Below are positions 47,549-58,941 of a DNA stretch of 64,000 bases, piece by piece. Each line of letters starts with the position of its first letter. Within the stretch, counting starts at the first letter, position 1. Location: NCBI RefSeq assembly GCF_002849605.1, contig NZ_NPIB01000009.1, positions 1 through 64,000 on the forward strand, given 5' to 3'. The position numbers and the translations under genes are program-made. The stretch comes from Photobacterium carnosum. Lineage in GTDB: Bacteria > Pseudomonadota > Gammaproteobacteria > Enterobacterales > Vibrionaceae. The notes under the pieces were generated by a model. That model was not told where the DNA came from. It was given only the letters and a program-made list of their open reading frames with translations, and made no database searches.

Positions 47549-47592
47549 TAAAACGGGGATTCAGTGTAATGCTGATTCCCCGTTTTATTTTA
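47549..47592. terminator. Bidirectional terminator between fadR and spoVR
   Basis: AAAACGGGGATTCAG pairs with CTGATTCCCCGTTTT with one mismatch around TGTAATG; convergent genes flank it. Confidence 0.9.
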
Positions 47593-47613
47593 GATGTTTG
47601 TTATTTATCGTTG

Positions 47614-49143
47614 TTATATCTCTGTATTATATTGGGTGTTGGCAGGGCAAGTAGCAATGATTTTGCCTCGGCCATCAGGCAACTCTTCTTCTAGCGTTAC
47701 TTTAAATCCCCATAAACGGTGTAAGTGTTTAATAACTTCAGTATGACTGTCGGCTAGAGGAATACGATTGTGTGGAATATAACGTAAAGTGAGTGAGCGA
47801 TCACCACGCAGAGCAACATTCCATATTTGTAAATTAGGTTCATTATTACTGAGATTATATTGCGATGATAATTTGTCTCTAATAGCGCGATAGCCTTCTT
47901 CGTTATGTATCGCACTGACTTCGACATAGTTATGACGGTCATCATCATTAACCGCAAACAATTTGAAATCACGCATTAATTTTGGTGATAAAAACTGACT
48001 AATAAAACTCTCATCTTTAAAATTTTCCATCGCAAAATGTAAGGTATCTAGCCAATTTGAACCAGCAATATCAGGGAACCAATATTTATCTTCATCGGTA
48101 GGGTTTTCACAAATACGGCGAATATCTTGGAACATTGCAAAGCCGAGTGCATAAGGGTTAATGCCACTGTAATAGGGACTATTATATTCGGGTTGTGCAA
48201 TAACATTAGTGTGGCTATGTAAAAACTCCATAATGAATCTGTCAGTGACTAAACCATCATCATAAAGATGATTCAAAATGGAATAGTGCCAAAATGTTGC
48301 CCAGCCTTCGTTCATGACTTGCGTTTGCTTTTGTGGGTAAAAATATTGGCTAACTTTACGTACAATTCGAACTAATTCTCGTTGCCATGGTTCAAGTAGT
48401 GGGGCGTGTTTTTCAAAGAAATAGAGGATGTTTTCTTGAGGATCAGCGGGAAAGCGTTCCTCCTCAATAACAGTTTCTTTAGTTTGGTGTTGTGGAATGG
48501 TGCGCCATAGCGAATTAACTTGAGATTGAAGGTAATCTTCACGGGCTTTTTGACGTGCAGTTTCTTCGACTAAAGATATTTTTTGAGGTCGTTTATAGCG
48601 ATCGACGCCATAATTCATTAAAGCATGGCAAGAATCGAGTAGTTTCTCTACGTCATCAACGCCATATTTTTCTTCACATTCAGTAATGTATTTACGAGCA
48701 AATAAAAGATAATCAATGATAGAACTGGCATCAGTCCATGTTTTAAACAGGTAATTACCTTTAAAGAATGAGTTGTGTCCATAACACGCATGCGCCATCA
48801 CTAAGGCCTGCATGGTTATGGTATTTTCTTCCATTAGATAAGCAATACAAGGATCGGAGTTAATAACAATTTCATAAGCCAATCCCATTTGACCGTGTTT
48901 GTAGCCACGCTCTGTTTCAATAAAACGCTTACCAAATGACCAATGGTGATAATTGATCGGCATACCTATACTAGAATAGGCATCCATCATTTGTTCTGCA
49001 GTGATTACTTCAATTTGATTTGGGTAAGTATCAAGACGGTAGTGTGCAGCAACACGTTTGATTTCAACGTGATATTGTTCAAGCAAATCAAAAGTCCAAT
49101 CTGGTCCATCACTGAGTGGTTTTGTTGTTGTCATTATTGCCAT
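47614..49143 (-). CDS. SpoVR family protein (YcgB)
   Basis: A protein of about 509 residues, near identical in layout to E. coli YcgB: DGPDWTFDLLEQYHVEIKRVA-type start, YHHWSFGKRFIETERGYKHG, HACYGHNSFFKGNYLF, MNEGWATFWHYSILNHLYD, and a C-terminal part with GYRAIRDKLSSQYNLS. The ATG at 49143 has GGGGAG eight bases upstream; GTG at 49146 is an alternative. It follows yeaG and yeaH on the same strand, the conserved stationary-phase operon. Molecular function is unknown; histidine-rich motifs suggest a metal site. Confidence 0.94.
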   Translation of the reverse strand: MAIMTTTKPLSDGPDWTFDLLEQYHVEIKRVAAHYRLDTYPNQIEVITAEQMMDAYSSIGMPINYHHWSFGKRFIETERGYKHGQMGLAYEIVINSDPCIAYLMEENTITMQALVMAHACYGHNSFFKGNYLFKTWTDASSIIDYLLFARKYITECEEKYGVDDVEKLLDSCHALMNYGVDRYKRPQKISLVEETARQKAREDYLQSQVNSLWRTIPQHQTKETVIEEERFPADPQENILYFFEKHAPLLEPWQRELVRIVRKVSQYFYPQKQTQVMNEGWATFWHYSILNHLYDDGLVTDRFIMEFLHSHTNVIAQPEYNSPYYSGINPYALGFAMFQDIRRICENPTDEDKYWFPDIAGSNWLDTLHFAMENFKDESFISQFLSPKLMRDFKLFAVNDDDRHNYVEVSAIHNEEGYRAIRDKLSSQYNLSNNEPNLQIWNVALRGDRSLTLRYIPHNRIPLADSHTEVIKHLHRLWGFKVTLEEELPDGRGKIIATCPANTQYNTEI

Positions 49144-49249
49144 CACTCAATCTCCCCATGTTTATCCAATCTTTAACTGATAAGTAGTTATAATCGGCAC
49201 TTGTTTATTGGTGTGCCGATTATATTCAGTTCGATAGAATGGTATGAAT

Positions 49250-50521
49250 TTAACTAACTTGTTTTTTAAATAATTCCCTAAAGACAGGGAAAATATCATC
49301 AACCGTTTTTATATTTTGCATTGCAAAATTTTCATGACTGTTATGTAAAGCCTCATACTCTCGCCACAACGTTTGATGTGCCCGACGCGTGATTTCAATA
49401 TATGAGTAATACCGTGTCATTGGTAATATGTGTTTATCAAGCAACTCACGACAGCCAGGGGAGTCATCAGCCCAATTATCACCGTCTGATGCTTGCGCAG
49501 CATAAATGTTCCATTCCTCAGGGCGATATCGCTGTTTAGCGATGTCATACATCATTTTTAATGCACTTGAAACTATTGTTCCACCGGTTTCTTGTGAGTA
49601 GAAAAATTCATGCTCATCAACTTCTTTTGCTTGGGTGTGATGACGAATAAATACCACTTCAACATTTTTGTAAGTACGATTTAAAAATAAATACAACAGT
49701 ATATAAAACCGCTTAGCGATATCTTTGGTTGCTTGGTCCATGGAGCCTGATACATCCATTAAACAAAACATTACGGCTTGGCTTGATGGTTGTGGTCGGC
49801 GCTCATAGTTCTTATAACGTAAGTCAAATGTATCAATAAACGGAGTACTGTTAATTTTTTTCCGTAATACAGTAATTTCTTGTTTAATCCGCTCTTCTTC
49901 AAATGGTTGAGCGGGCTCAGTTGTAAACAGTAACTCAAGCGCTTGTTCAAGTTCACGCACTTTTCGACGTTTACCTGCGGTCATTGCCATTCGTCTTGCA
50001 AGTGAATTTTGCAATGATTTTACAATCGCGATATTTGAAGGTACGCCTTGTGATTTATAACCTGCTCTAAATGTTTTCCATTCAACAAGCTGGTTAATCG
50101 CATTTTTTTGTAGATTAGGCAATTCTAAGTCTTCAAATAATAAATCAAGATATTCATCTTTTGAAATTTGGAATACAAAATCATCTTGACCGTCACCATC
50201 AGGGCTTGCTTGACCGTCTCCTGCACCACCTTGACCACCACCACCTGGTGGACGTTCAATGCGATCGCCTGGACTAAATTGGTCATTACCTGGGTGGACA
50301 ACTTCTCGTTGTCCCCCTTTCCCTTGATGAAATATTGGTTCGCTAATGTCGCGAGAGGGGATGGTTATATCCTCACCACTATCGACATCAGTAATCGAAC
50401 GCTTATTTACCGCATCAGCAATAGACTCTTTAATTCGCTGCTTATGACGACGTAAAAAACGTTGGCGATTGACGGTGCTCTTATTTTTACCGTTGAGCCT
50501 TCGATCAATAAAATGTGCCAT
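49250..50521 (-). CDS. yeaH: UPF0229 protein YeaH, von Willebrand A domain
   Basis: A 423-residue protein with a basic N-terminus ([20 protein letters not shown]), a Gly-rich region (about 93-112) and a C-terminal von Willebrand A-type domain. The metal-ion-dependent adhesion motif is DVSGS at residues 256-260. It always accompanies the PrkA kinase YeaG; the vWA domain may act as its partner, by analogy with MoxR-vWA pairs. It starts 24 bases after the yeaG stop, so the two are co-transcribed. Confidence 0.94.
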   Translation of the reverse strand: MAHFIDRRLNGKNKSTVNRQRFLRRHKQRIKESIADAVNKRSITDVDSGEDITIPSRDISEPIFHQGKGGQREVVHPGNDQFSPGDRIERPPGGGGQGGAGDGQASPDGDGQDDFVFQISKDEYLDLLFEDLELPNLQKNAINQLVEWKTFRAGYKSQGVPSNIAIVKSLQNSLARRMAMTAGKRRKVRELEQALELLFTTEPAQPFEEERIKQEITVLRKKINSTPFIDTFDLRYKNYERRPQPSSQAVMFCLMDVSGSMDQATKDIAKRFYILLYLFLNRTYKNVEVVFIRHHTQAKEVDEHEFFYSQETGGTIVSSALKMMYDIAKQRYRPEEWNIYAAQASDGDNWADDSPGCRELLDKHILPMTRYYSYIEITRRAHQTLWREYEALHNSHENFAMQNIKTVDDIFPVFRELFKKQVS

Positions 50522-50545
50522 AGCTCCCCCCTCGTTGTCAGTTGG

Positions 50546-52480
50546 TTACGACGACTTACGCACGCGTAAGTACCATTCAGACAATAAACGAACTTGTTTA
50601 CGGGTATAGCCTTTTTCCATCATTCGAGCGACAAAATCATCATGCTTTTTCTGCTCATCAGTTGAGGTTTTTGCATTAAAGGAAATAACCGGTAACAGTT
50701 CTTCTGTATTTGAGAACATTTTTTTCTCAATCACAGTGCGTAGTTTTTCGTAGCTAGTCCAATTCGGATTTTTGCCTGCATTGTTCGCTCGAGCTCGAAG
50801 GACAAAATTTACGATTTCATTTCGGAAATCTTTTGGATTACTGATTCCGGCTGGCTTCTCAATTTTTTCCAGTTCACTATTAAGTGCAGAACGATCAAAT
50901 AATTGGCCTGTATCAGGATCGCGGAACTCTTGATCTTGAATCCAAAAATCAGCATAACTGACATAACGGTCAAAGATGTTTTGGCCGTATTCTGAATAAG
51001 ATTCAAGATAGGCGGTTTGAATTTCTTTACCAATAAATTCAACATATTTTGGCGTTAAGAAACCTTTAAGATGTTCAAGATATTTTTCAGCAATATCTTG
51101 TGGGAATTGTTCACGTTCAATCTGTTGTTCAAGAACATAGAATAGATGAACAGGGTTTGCGGCAACTTCTGCATGATCAAAGTTAAATACACGAGAGAGG
51201 ATCTTAAAGGCGAAACGGGTTGATAATCCATTCATGCCTTCATCAACACCCGCATAATCACGGTACTCTTGATACGATTTTGCTTTTGGATCGGTGTCTT
51301 TAAGGGTTTCTCCATCATAAACACGCATCTTTGAATAGACGCTTGAATTTTCTGGCTCTTTAAGACGTGATAATACTGTGAAACGCGCTAAAATTTCGAG
51401 AGTACTTGGAGAACATGGTGCTGATGATAGCTCACTGTTTTGTAATAGTTTCTCGTAAATCCGCATCTCTTCTGAAACCCGTAAACAATAAGGTACTTTA
51501 ACGATGTAGACCCGATCTAAGAAGGCCTCGTTAGTTTTATTGTTACGGAATGTTTGCCACTCGGATTCATTTGAGTGCGCCAAAATCATGCCATCAAAAG
51601 GTAATGCTGATAGCCCTTCAGTACCGTTATAGTTACCTTCTTGGGTTGCCGTTAGTAATGGATGTAGCACTTTTAACGGTGCTTTAAACATCTCGACAAA
51701 CTCCATTAAGCCTTGGTTTGCTTTACATAAGGCACCGGAATAACTGTACGCATCAGGGTCATCTTGAGAAAAATGTTCAAGTTGACGAATATCAACTTTA
51801 CCAACTAATGATGAAATGTCTTGGTTATTTTCATCACCGGGTTCCGTTTTTGCGATACCAACTTGATCAATAATCGATGGGCGAATTTTAATTACTTTAA
51901 ATTGGGTAATATCACCACCGAATTCATGTAAGCGTTTGGCTGCCCATGGCGACATAATGCTATTAAGGTAACGATCAGGAATGCCATATTCATCTTTAAG
52001 TAATCTGCCATCTTCTTGTTTATCAAATAAACAGAAAGGATGGTCATTGACAGGACTACGTTCACCATTGGCTGTAAGAATATAAATAGGCACTTTTTGC
52101 ATTAAACTTTTAAGTTTTTCGGCTAATGATGATTTACCACCACCAACAGGACCTAATAAATAGAGAATTTGTTTACGTTCTTCAAGCCCTTGAGCCGCAT
52201 GTTTAAGGTAAGACACAATTTGTTCAATGGCTTCTTCCATGCCATAAAAGTCTTTAAATGTGTCATAACGTGATATTACACGGTTTGAAAATAAGCGACT
52301 AAGATGTGGATCTTGTGCGGTATCTATCATTTCTGGCTCGCCAATAGCCATTAGAAGACGCTCTGCTGCGTTGACGTAAGAACTACGATCGTCTTTACAG
52401 ATATCAAGGAATTCTTGTAATGAAAGCTCTTCGTCTTTAGCTTCTTCGTAGCGCTGACGATAGTGGTCAAAAATACTCAT
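50546..52480 (-). CDS. yeaG: PrkA-family serine protein kinase YeaG
   Basis: A 644-residue AAA-related protein kinase. Walker A is GPVGGGKS at 110-117, in YLLGPVGGGKSSLAEKLKS. The N-terminal PrkA AAA domain (about 1-385) includes NESEWQTFRNNKTNEAFLDR, and the C-terminal PrkA kinase-like domain continues to the end (KGYTRKQVRLLSEWYL). In E. coli it responds to nitrogen starvation and sustained stress. It is the first gene of yeaG-yeaH-spoVR, with an excellent AGGGGG ribosome site. Confidence 0.96.
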   Translation of the reverse strand: MSIFDHYRQRYEEAKDEELSLQEFLDICKDDRSSYVNAAERLLMAIGEPEMIDTAQDPHLSRLFSNRVISRYDTFKDFYGMEEAIEQIVSYLKHAAQGLEERKQILYLLGPVGGGKSSLAEKLKSLMQKVPIYILTANGERSPVNDHPFCLFDKQEDGRLLKDEYGIPDRYLNSIMSPWAAKRLHEFGGDITQFKVIKIRPSIIDQVGIAKTEPGDENNQDISSLVGKVDIRQLEHFSQDDPDAYSYSGALCKANQGLMEFVEMFKAPLKVLHPLLTATQEGNYNGTEGLSALPFDGMILAHSNESEWQTFRNNKTNEAFLDRVYIVKVPYCLRVSEEMRIYEKLLQNSELSSAPCSPSTLEILARFTVLSRLKEPENSSVYSKMRVYDGETLKDTDPKAKSYQEYRDYAGVDEGMNGLSTRFAFKILSRVFNFDHAEVAANPVHLFYVLEQQIEREQFPQDIAEKYLEHLKGFLTPKYVEFIGKEIQTAYLESYSEYGQNIFDRYVSYADFWIQDQEFRDPDTGQLFDRSALNSELEKIEKPAGISNPKDFRNEIVNFVLRARANNAGKNPNWTSYEKLRTVIEKKMFSNTEELLPVISFNAKTSTDEQKKHDDFVARMMEKGYTRKQVRLLSEWYLRVRKSS

Positions 52481-53035
52481 AGTATGCCCCCTGAATCGTT
52501 CTTATATTTAAGAGTAATTAATGAAAAACATAATGTTTTTGCATTGTTCACTTATTTAAGCCTAGTCTGAACTTGTCACTTTGTATTGCAGAATTACGGG
52601 TCGGTAAATAAATTTCTTCAAAAGTAAATAGGATTAAATTGCTGATTAAATAACCTACGTTAACTACTATCCTTTAATTAATAGGGTTTCGCAAGCTAAA
52701 TTGTTGCAAAGTTATTGTAAGTATGTTGTTTTTTATCGCCACAAGTAACAATTTAATCAATTAGATGTTAGTGCTAAAAATAGTATTCCTCGTGGTTTTT
52801 ATCGCTATTAAATAGAACTTTTTTGAAGTAAATATTTTGATTGATAGGTAAATGCAGTTTTATTGTGGTTTTTATACTGAAATTGTCATTTATTCTGTCT
52901 TAATCTTAAGAGTTAATGACAAATTGTAAGAATTTAAGGTAGTGAACGTATTTTTTACACAAAATAGCAACGGCTGATTTAACCTCTATATGTGATAGTT
53001 GATATAGAGGTTTAAAAGAATATGGAGCGAGATGT
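52481..53035. promoter_or_regulatory. yeaG / VOC-gene divergent region with a perfect hairpin
   Basis: 555 bases, AT-rich, no ORF. No sigma-54 -24/-12 pair for yeaG was found by eye. The clearest structure is AACCTCTATAT (52981-52991) with its perfect complement ATATAGAGGTT (53002-53012) around a 10-base loop, ending 23 bases before the VOC gene. It has no T-run and no upstream gene on that strand, so it is an operator or 5' leader hairpin rather than a terminator. Confidence 0.65.
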
Positions 53036-53416
53036 ATGTCTATTTGTCGTGTAGATACGGTGTCAATCCCTGTCATGGATCAAAATCAAGCACTGCGATT
53101 TTATCGTGATGTATTAGGTTTTGAAGTGATTAGGGATCATGCAGAGGGTCAACAAACTCGGTGGGTGCAGCTTGTACCAAAAGGTGCAGAAACAACGATC
53201 AGTTTAGTAAAGCCATTTGCTGGAATGGAAGCGGGAGGGGTACAAGGATTAGTCGTTCAAACTCATGATATTCAATCAACCCATCAAGAACTCAGTCATC
53301 GTGGGGTTGCATTATCTGAAATTATTACCATGATGGAAGGGCGGTTTGCAACTTTTAATGATCCCGATGGTAACGGGTGGGTATTGATTGAATCAACAGG
53401 TACGATGCTGGCATGA
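53036..53416 (+). CDS. VOC-superfamily (glyoxalase-like) protein
   Basis: A 126-residue single VOC module: ICRVDTVSIPVMDQNQALRFYRDVLGFEVI at the N-terminus and FATFNDPDGNGWVLIEST at the C-terminus, where the glutamate is a usual metal ligand. Relatives include glyoxalase, fosfomycin-resistance and extradiol dioxygenase proteins; the substrate cannot be told. GGAGCGAG precedes the ATG. It is a single-gene unit with a hairpin just upstream. Confidence 0.87.
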   Translation: MSICRVDTVSIPVMDQNQALRFYRDVLGFEVIRDHAEGQQTRWVQLVPKGAETTISLVKPFAGMEAGGVQGLVVQTHDIQSTHQELSHRGVALSEIITMMEGRFATFNDPDGNGWVLIESTGTMLA

Positions 53417-53472
53417 AATCATTAGCAAGATTAAGTGCTTGCTAATGATGTATAACGAACAATTGTTATTAA

Positions 53473-54348
53473 TTAGTGGTTAACTGCAATGCGGGTGGAT
53501 AGTGTATGTGTTTGTCCAGGCTGTAATTCAATGGTTGGAGTATGAATAGTTGATTCAACACACACCATGGTTTCAAAGCTATTGTTTGCCATGTCAGCCA
53601 TGCTTATTGATAATTCTTGCCAAGGATTCCAAATAACTGCCGCATTATCACCGTTATTGGTCACTGAAATAGTACGTTGATTATTTTTATCAGCAATCAT
53701 AATCGTTGGTTGAGGATGAGTATAAACACGATCAGTTTCTGCACTGAAGGTTAATACATCATTACCTTGGCACGCTTTCCCTGCTTGGGTGCTATCTAAA
53801 TATTTAGCGCCCATGCCTGTGACTGAAATATTATTGATATCTGCGATATTAAAGTAAGTGTGTAATGCTCCACCATATGACCAAGGCTGAGTATCTGTAT
53901 TGGTTGATGTCAAACTCACATTAAGTTCGGCATTCATTTCAAATGTCATTTGGTTATGGAATTTATGCGGCCAAATTTCACGTGTTTGTTGGTTATCTTC
54001 AAGGGTTAAAGTAACAATAACACCGCTATCATTTTCACGATGCTGAGATAACGACCATTCACTAGTACGTGCAAAGCCATGTGAAGGGGTTGCTGCTTTA
54101 CCAAACCATGGCCAACAAACAGGAATACCACCTCGAACCGCTTTGGTTAGATCAAATTCAGCATTTTCACTTAACCAAATTACGTCTTTTTCACCTGTAG
54201 GTTTAAACCAAAGTAGATGACCACCATGAAGAGAAATACCTGCTTCTACCATTGGGTGAATAATGCGGATAATTTTAATACCTTGGTATTCACAGACAGT
54301 AACAGCATCAGATAATGCATTAATTATCGAAAGTTGATGTAAATTCAT
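53473..54348 (-). CDS. yeaD: D-hexose-6-phosphate mutarotase YeaD
   Basis: Aldose-1-epimerase fold enzyme that interconverts alpha and beta forms of glucose 6-phosphate and related sugars. The 291-residue protein has SLHGGHLLWFKP, RGGIPVCWPWFG, GFARTSEWSLSQH, ALHTYFNIADI (catalytic histidine) and VIWNPWQ. AAGGA lies seven bases before ATG. It follows gapA on the same strand as in E. coli, with a terminator and an inverted repeat between. Confidence 0.94.
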   Translation of the reverse strand: MNLHQLSIINALSDAVTVCEYQGIKIIRIIHPMVEAGISLHGGHLLWFKPTGEKDVIWLSENAEFDLTKAVRGGIPVCWPWFGKAATPSHGFARTSEWSLSQHRENDSGVIVTLTLEDNQQTREIWPHKFHNQMTFEMNAELNVSLTSTNTDTQPWSYGGALHTYFNIADINNISVTGMGAKYLDSTQAGKACQGNDVLTFSAETDRVYTHPQPTIMIADKNNQRTISVTNNGDNAAVIWNPWQELSISMADMANNSFETMVCVESTIHTPTIELQPGQTHTLSTRIAVNH

Positions 54349-54490
54349 CTTCTTTTCCTTAATGTTAGGTGGCGAAAGCGCCCATTGTTTATGTTTTTGG
54401 TGATATTCAGTGCAAAACTATAAACAATGAAAACTTATTTTTCGTTTTAAAATATCAAAGAATATTAAGATTTATTTGTTATTTTTGTAA

Positions 54491-54532
54491 CGTATTTGAT
54501 CGCTATCTTTCATGTGTGATAGCTTAAATACG
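54491..54532. promoter_or_regulatory. Two-part inverted repeat upstream of yeaD
   Basis: CGTATTT (54491-54497) pairs with AAATACG (54526-54532), and GCTATC (54502-54507) pairs with GATAGC (54518-54523), giving a stem with a small internal loop. It lies between the gapA terminator and yeaD and may be an operator or leader hairpin. Confidence 0.5.
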
Positions 54533-54616
54533 TATATATAGGTTGTTTTATAAGATACTAAATCATCTTGATCGCGTGAATACAGCGTTAATTAGTTGAT
54601 CGATATATTTTAGATG

Positions 54617-54649
54617 TAAAAAAGGCGACACCCTTAAGCGTCGCCTATT
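54617..54649 (-). terminator. Intrinsic terminator of gapA
   Basis: On the reverse strand AGGCGAC pairs with GTCGCCT and is followed by TTTTTT. Confidence 0.88.
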
Positions 54650-54687
54650 ATTATCTGCTTTCAAAGAAAGTCAGCTAATTGCTTACA

Positions 54688-56018
<1,331 letters not shown>

Positions 56019-56408
56019 ATGAATAAAAAAGATAATGCATATTGGCGAGATAAGTTATCTATTGATGCTTATCAAGTGTGTCGTGAACAAGTTACTGAAG
56101 CGCCATTTAGTGGTACTTTGCTACATAACCATGAAACGGGTATTTATTCTTGTACCTGTTGTGGGCAGTTTTTATTTGCTTCTGCTCATAAATATGATTC
56201 AGGTTGTGGTTGGCCAAGTTTTGATGCACCTATTACCAAAGAGTCTATCCGTTATTTAAATGATAATAGTCATGGCATGGTGCGTACTGAAATACGCTGC
56301 TCACAATGTGATAGCCATTTAGGGCATATTTTCCCTGATGGCCCACCATCAACAGGTGAGCGATTTTGTGTTAATTCTATTTCACTGCTTTTTTCTGCCG
56401 ACAATTAA
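56019..56408 (+). CDS. msrB: Peptide-methionine (R)-S-oxide reductase MsrB
   Basis: Reduces the R form of methionine sulfoxide in oxidised proteins. The 129-residue protein has zinc ligands C45, C48, C94 and C97, the substrate motif [10 protein letters not shown], the catalytic cysteine C117 in RFCVNSISL and a possible resolving C63. The start [10 protein letters not shown] is chosen over 55983 by family length. The gapA-msrB divergence is conserved in enterics and vibrios. Confidence 0.97.
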   Translation: MNKKDNAYWRDKLSIDAYQVCREQVTEAPFSGTLLHNHETGIYSCTCCGQFLFASAHKYDSGCGWPSFDAPITKESIRYLNDNSHGMVRTEIRCSQCDSHLGHIFPDGPPSTGERFCVNSISLLFSADN

Positions 56409-56480
56409 TCTTTTACTGTGTACCTGTGACTGTTTAAGACAATAGCGCTGATATCATTATTCGATGGCGTGTTGTTATGA

Positions 56481-57305
56481 CTATTGAGTCATGATGTCCG
56501 TACGATGGTATTGGCCGTTATTCAACGTTGTAATGATGTTGAGTGTTACGCGATCTAATTTTTTTCGATCGTCTTCGGTTAACTTAAACGGATTATGACG
56601 CGTTATTTTTTGAGGCGTATGATTGGGTTGATAATGGGTGCTAATATTGGTCCATACATAAGCCGCCGCCATATTGTGCTGTTGGTAATATAAGGTTGAA
56701 AGAGAACGTAATATACTGATATTAATATTATCTTTTGCTTTGTAAAGACTAAGGCTATGGTGTAATAAATCTAATGTTTTATGTTTGTCTTTATTTACAT
56801 AATAACGAGCAAGCGCTAACTGTAATTCAGGGTGTTCAAGTTTTTCATCGCCTTCAAGCGCAATAAATTGTTGTTTAGCTATTTGATCTCCCTGATTCCA
56901 ACGATAGTAAATAATATGCGGATCTTGAGATGACTGTAACTCTTGATTGAGTCGTTCAATACTTTCATAGCTATGATATAACGCTTGTATGCGTTTAGTT
57001 TTACGTTGTTTTAATTTTGTGGGTTCAATACGTGCTGCATACTCAAGGCAGTATTGATATTCTTTGGTCGCTTTTAATTCTTTAAATTTATATTCATCGG
57101 TTGGTGTTTGTAAGGTGTCATAGCGTTGCCAGATGAGATTTGTGCGTTGGATTCGACATTGACCATCATTCAGGTTTAATGGTTGGCATAAGTTGGGGTT
57201 GTCGTTACATAAACTGTCTGTGGTTCGGTAATGGTCAAAACACCCACTGAGTAGTAGCGGTAATAATATTATCGCTTTAATACTGAGTAAGTGACGAAAT
57301 GACAT
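56481..57305 (-). CDS. DUF2989-type lipoprotein
   Basis: A 274-residue protein with a lipoprotein signal (lipobox LLLSGC, cysteine at residue 22). After it come several cysteines (CNDNPNLCQPLNLNDGQC) and then a mostly helical, repeat-like region (about 110-230) resembling short TPR-like units (LALARYYVNKDKHKTLDLL). The start MSFRHLLSIKA gives a normal signal peptide. Members occur next to gapA and ansA in Vibrio; function is unknown. Confidence 0.82.
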   Translation of the reverse strand: MSFRHLLSIKAIILLPLLLSGCFDHYRTTDSLCNDNPNLCQPLNLNDGQCRIQRTNLIWQRYDTLQTPTDEYKFKELKATKEYQYCLEYAARIEPTKLKQRKTKRIQALYHSYESIERLNQELQSSQDPHIIYYRWNQGDQIAKQQFIALEGDEKLEHPELQLALARYYVNKDKHKTLDLLHHSLSLYKAKDNINISILRSLSTLYYQQHNMAAAYVWTNISTHYQPNHTPQKITRHNPFKLTEDDRKKLDRVTLNIITTLNNGQYHRTDIMTQ

Positions 57306-57508
57306 CGTACGCGAGAAGAATAAAACAACGCTCAAAAGATAAACTCATAAAAAAGTGATAGTTAAATTTAGCAGTATTATTTTGTTTGTAAATGACAAGG
57401 TAGTCGTAAATTAATTTAGCGTGATAGTTTTATAAAAAATGAATTCGTTTTTTGAGATAGAACTAAAAAATGTGGTGTGATGTAATTATGGAAAATAAGG
57501 ATAGGAAT

Positions 57509-57832
57509 ATGGACATTAACCAACTATTAGCAGTAATGACGCCAGAGATTTATCAACGTATTTTAACCGCAGTTGAAACAGGTAAATGGCTTGATGGTTC
57601 GGTATTAACACCACCATTGCGAGACAGTGCACAGCAAGCAGTAATGCTATACCAGTCACGGCATAATATTGATGCGGAACATATGACGGTAGCTGCTGGT
57701 GGTGAGATTAAATTCAAATCAAAAGCAGAATTGAAACGGGACTTTGCTGTTGATATCACAGCGATGGCCCGTGATACAGATAATGCAGCGAATGAAAATA
57801 ATATTGCTCGCTTTGATCATGATCAGTTGTAA
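57509..57832 (+). CDS. yeaC: YeaC family protein (DUF1315)
   Basis: A 107-residue cytoplasmic protein: MDINQLLAVMTPEIYQRILT, then ETGKWLDGSVLTPPLRDSAQQAVMLYQSRH and an acidic tail. It matches E. coli YeaC, a conserved protein without known function. AAGGA lies eight bases before 57509; the ATG at 57488 is a possible alternative. In E. coli yeaC neighbours ansA/pncA, and ansA is also next door here. Confidence 0.87.
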   Translation: MDINQLLAVMTPEIYQRILTAVETGKWLDGSVLTPPLRDSAQQAVMLYQSRHNIDAEHMTVAAGGEIKFKSKAELKRDFAVDITAMARDTDNAANENNIARFDHDQL

Positions 57833-57869
57833 TTACCATATTAATGAGATTATGGATCCAGTGAGATCA

Positions 57870-57897
57870 TAAAAAGAGCCATAGTGGCTCTTTTTAT
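57870..57897. terminator. Bidirectional terminator between yeaC and ansA
   Basis: AAAAAGAGCCA pairs with TGGCTCTTTTT around TAG; the genes converge. Confidence 0.93.
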
Positions 57898-57927
57898 GTT
57901 GTCGGTAATTAAATGGTTAATTATCGA

Positions 57928-58941
57928 TTAATGGGTTAATTCACCACGTAGATCTTGTTGCATCAGGCTACGAACCGCTTCCATGGTAAGATCTTGGCTT
58001 AATAAATAATGTAATTTAGCCAATGCCGCTTCAGGTGTCATATCATAACCGCTTAATACGCCAGCTTCTGCAAGAGCACAACCTGTTGCGTAACCGCCCA
58101 TGTTCACTTTGCCTGATAGACATTGGGTAAGGTTCATAACAATAACACCGCGATCTGTCGCTGCCTTTAATTGTTCCAATAATTCTTTATTTTGTGGAGC
58201 ATTACCCACGCCAAATGTCAGTAGTATCATTGCATTGACGGGCTGACGTAACGTATTACGGATCACTTCAGGTGAAATACCAGGGTACATAGTAATAACC
58301 CCGATAGGTTGTGGGGTAATGGTGTGAACTTTAAATGCACCGTCTGGTTTTTTATCGATTTGGGTAATGTTGTTAACCGTAATATTAATTCCCGCTTCTA
58401 ATAGCGGTGGTAAATTTGGTGAAATAAAAGCACCAAAACCATCGGCATGCGCTTTAGTACTACGATTACCACGAATTAATTGATTATTGAAAAATACGGT
58501 CACTTCATTGATTGGATAATTAGCCGCAATGTGAAGTGCATTTAATAGGTTACTTTGACCATCAGAACGTAACTCAATCAGTGGAATTTGTGAACCGGTA
58601 ACAATCACAGGCTTGTCTAAGTTTTCAAACATAAATGATAATGCTGATGCGGTGTAAGCCATGGTATCGGTACCATGTAAAATTACAAAACCATCATATT
58701 TATCATAATTAACTTTAATATCATCAGCAATTCGTTGCCAGTCCATCGGCGTCATATCGGATGAATCGATGAGTGGTTCATACTCATTGATAGTGAACTC
58801 TGGCATTTCTGAACGATGGAATTCTGGCATGCTTGCCAATTGTTTCTGCATAAAACCAGCAACAGGAACATAGCCATGATCTGACTTTTGCATACCAATT
58901 GTACCGCCAGTGTAAGCGATGTAAATGTGTTTTCTTTCCAT
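57928..58941 (-). CDS. ansA: Cytoplasmic asparaginase I
   Basis: Hydrolyses asparagine to aspartate and ammonia. The 337-residue protein is close to E. coli AnsA: IYIAYTGGTIGMQ with the nucleophilic threonine at 14, the second catalytic block ILHGTDTMAYTASAL near 85-99, VTGSQIPL and GYATGCALAEAGVLSG. No signal peptide, so it is the cytoplasmic low-affinity form and not AnsB. The start MERKHIY is preferred over the longer frame to 58992. sppA lies upstream on the same strand. Confidence 0.95.
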   Translation of the reverse strand: MERKHIYIAYTGGTIGMQKSDHGYVPVAGFMQKQLASMPEFHRSEMPEFTINEYEPLIDSSDMTPMDWQRIADDIKVNYDKYDGFVILHGTDTMAYTASALSFMFENLDKPVIVTGSQIPLIELRSDGQSNLLNALHIAANYPINEVTVFFNNQLIRGNRSTKAHADGFGAFISPNLPPLLEAGINITVNNITQIDKKPDGAFKVHTITPQPIGVITMYPGISPEVIRNTLRQPVNAMILLTFGVGNAPQNKELLEQLKAATDRGVIVMNLTQCLSGKVNMGGYATGCALAEAGVLSGYDMTPEAALAKLHYLLSQDLTMEAVRSLMQQDLRGELTH

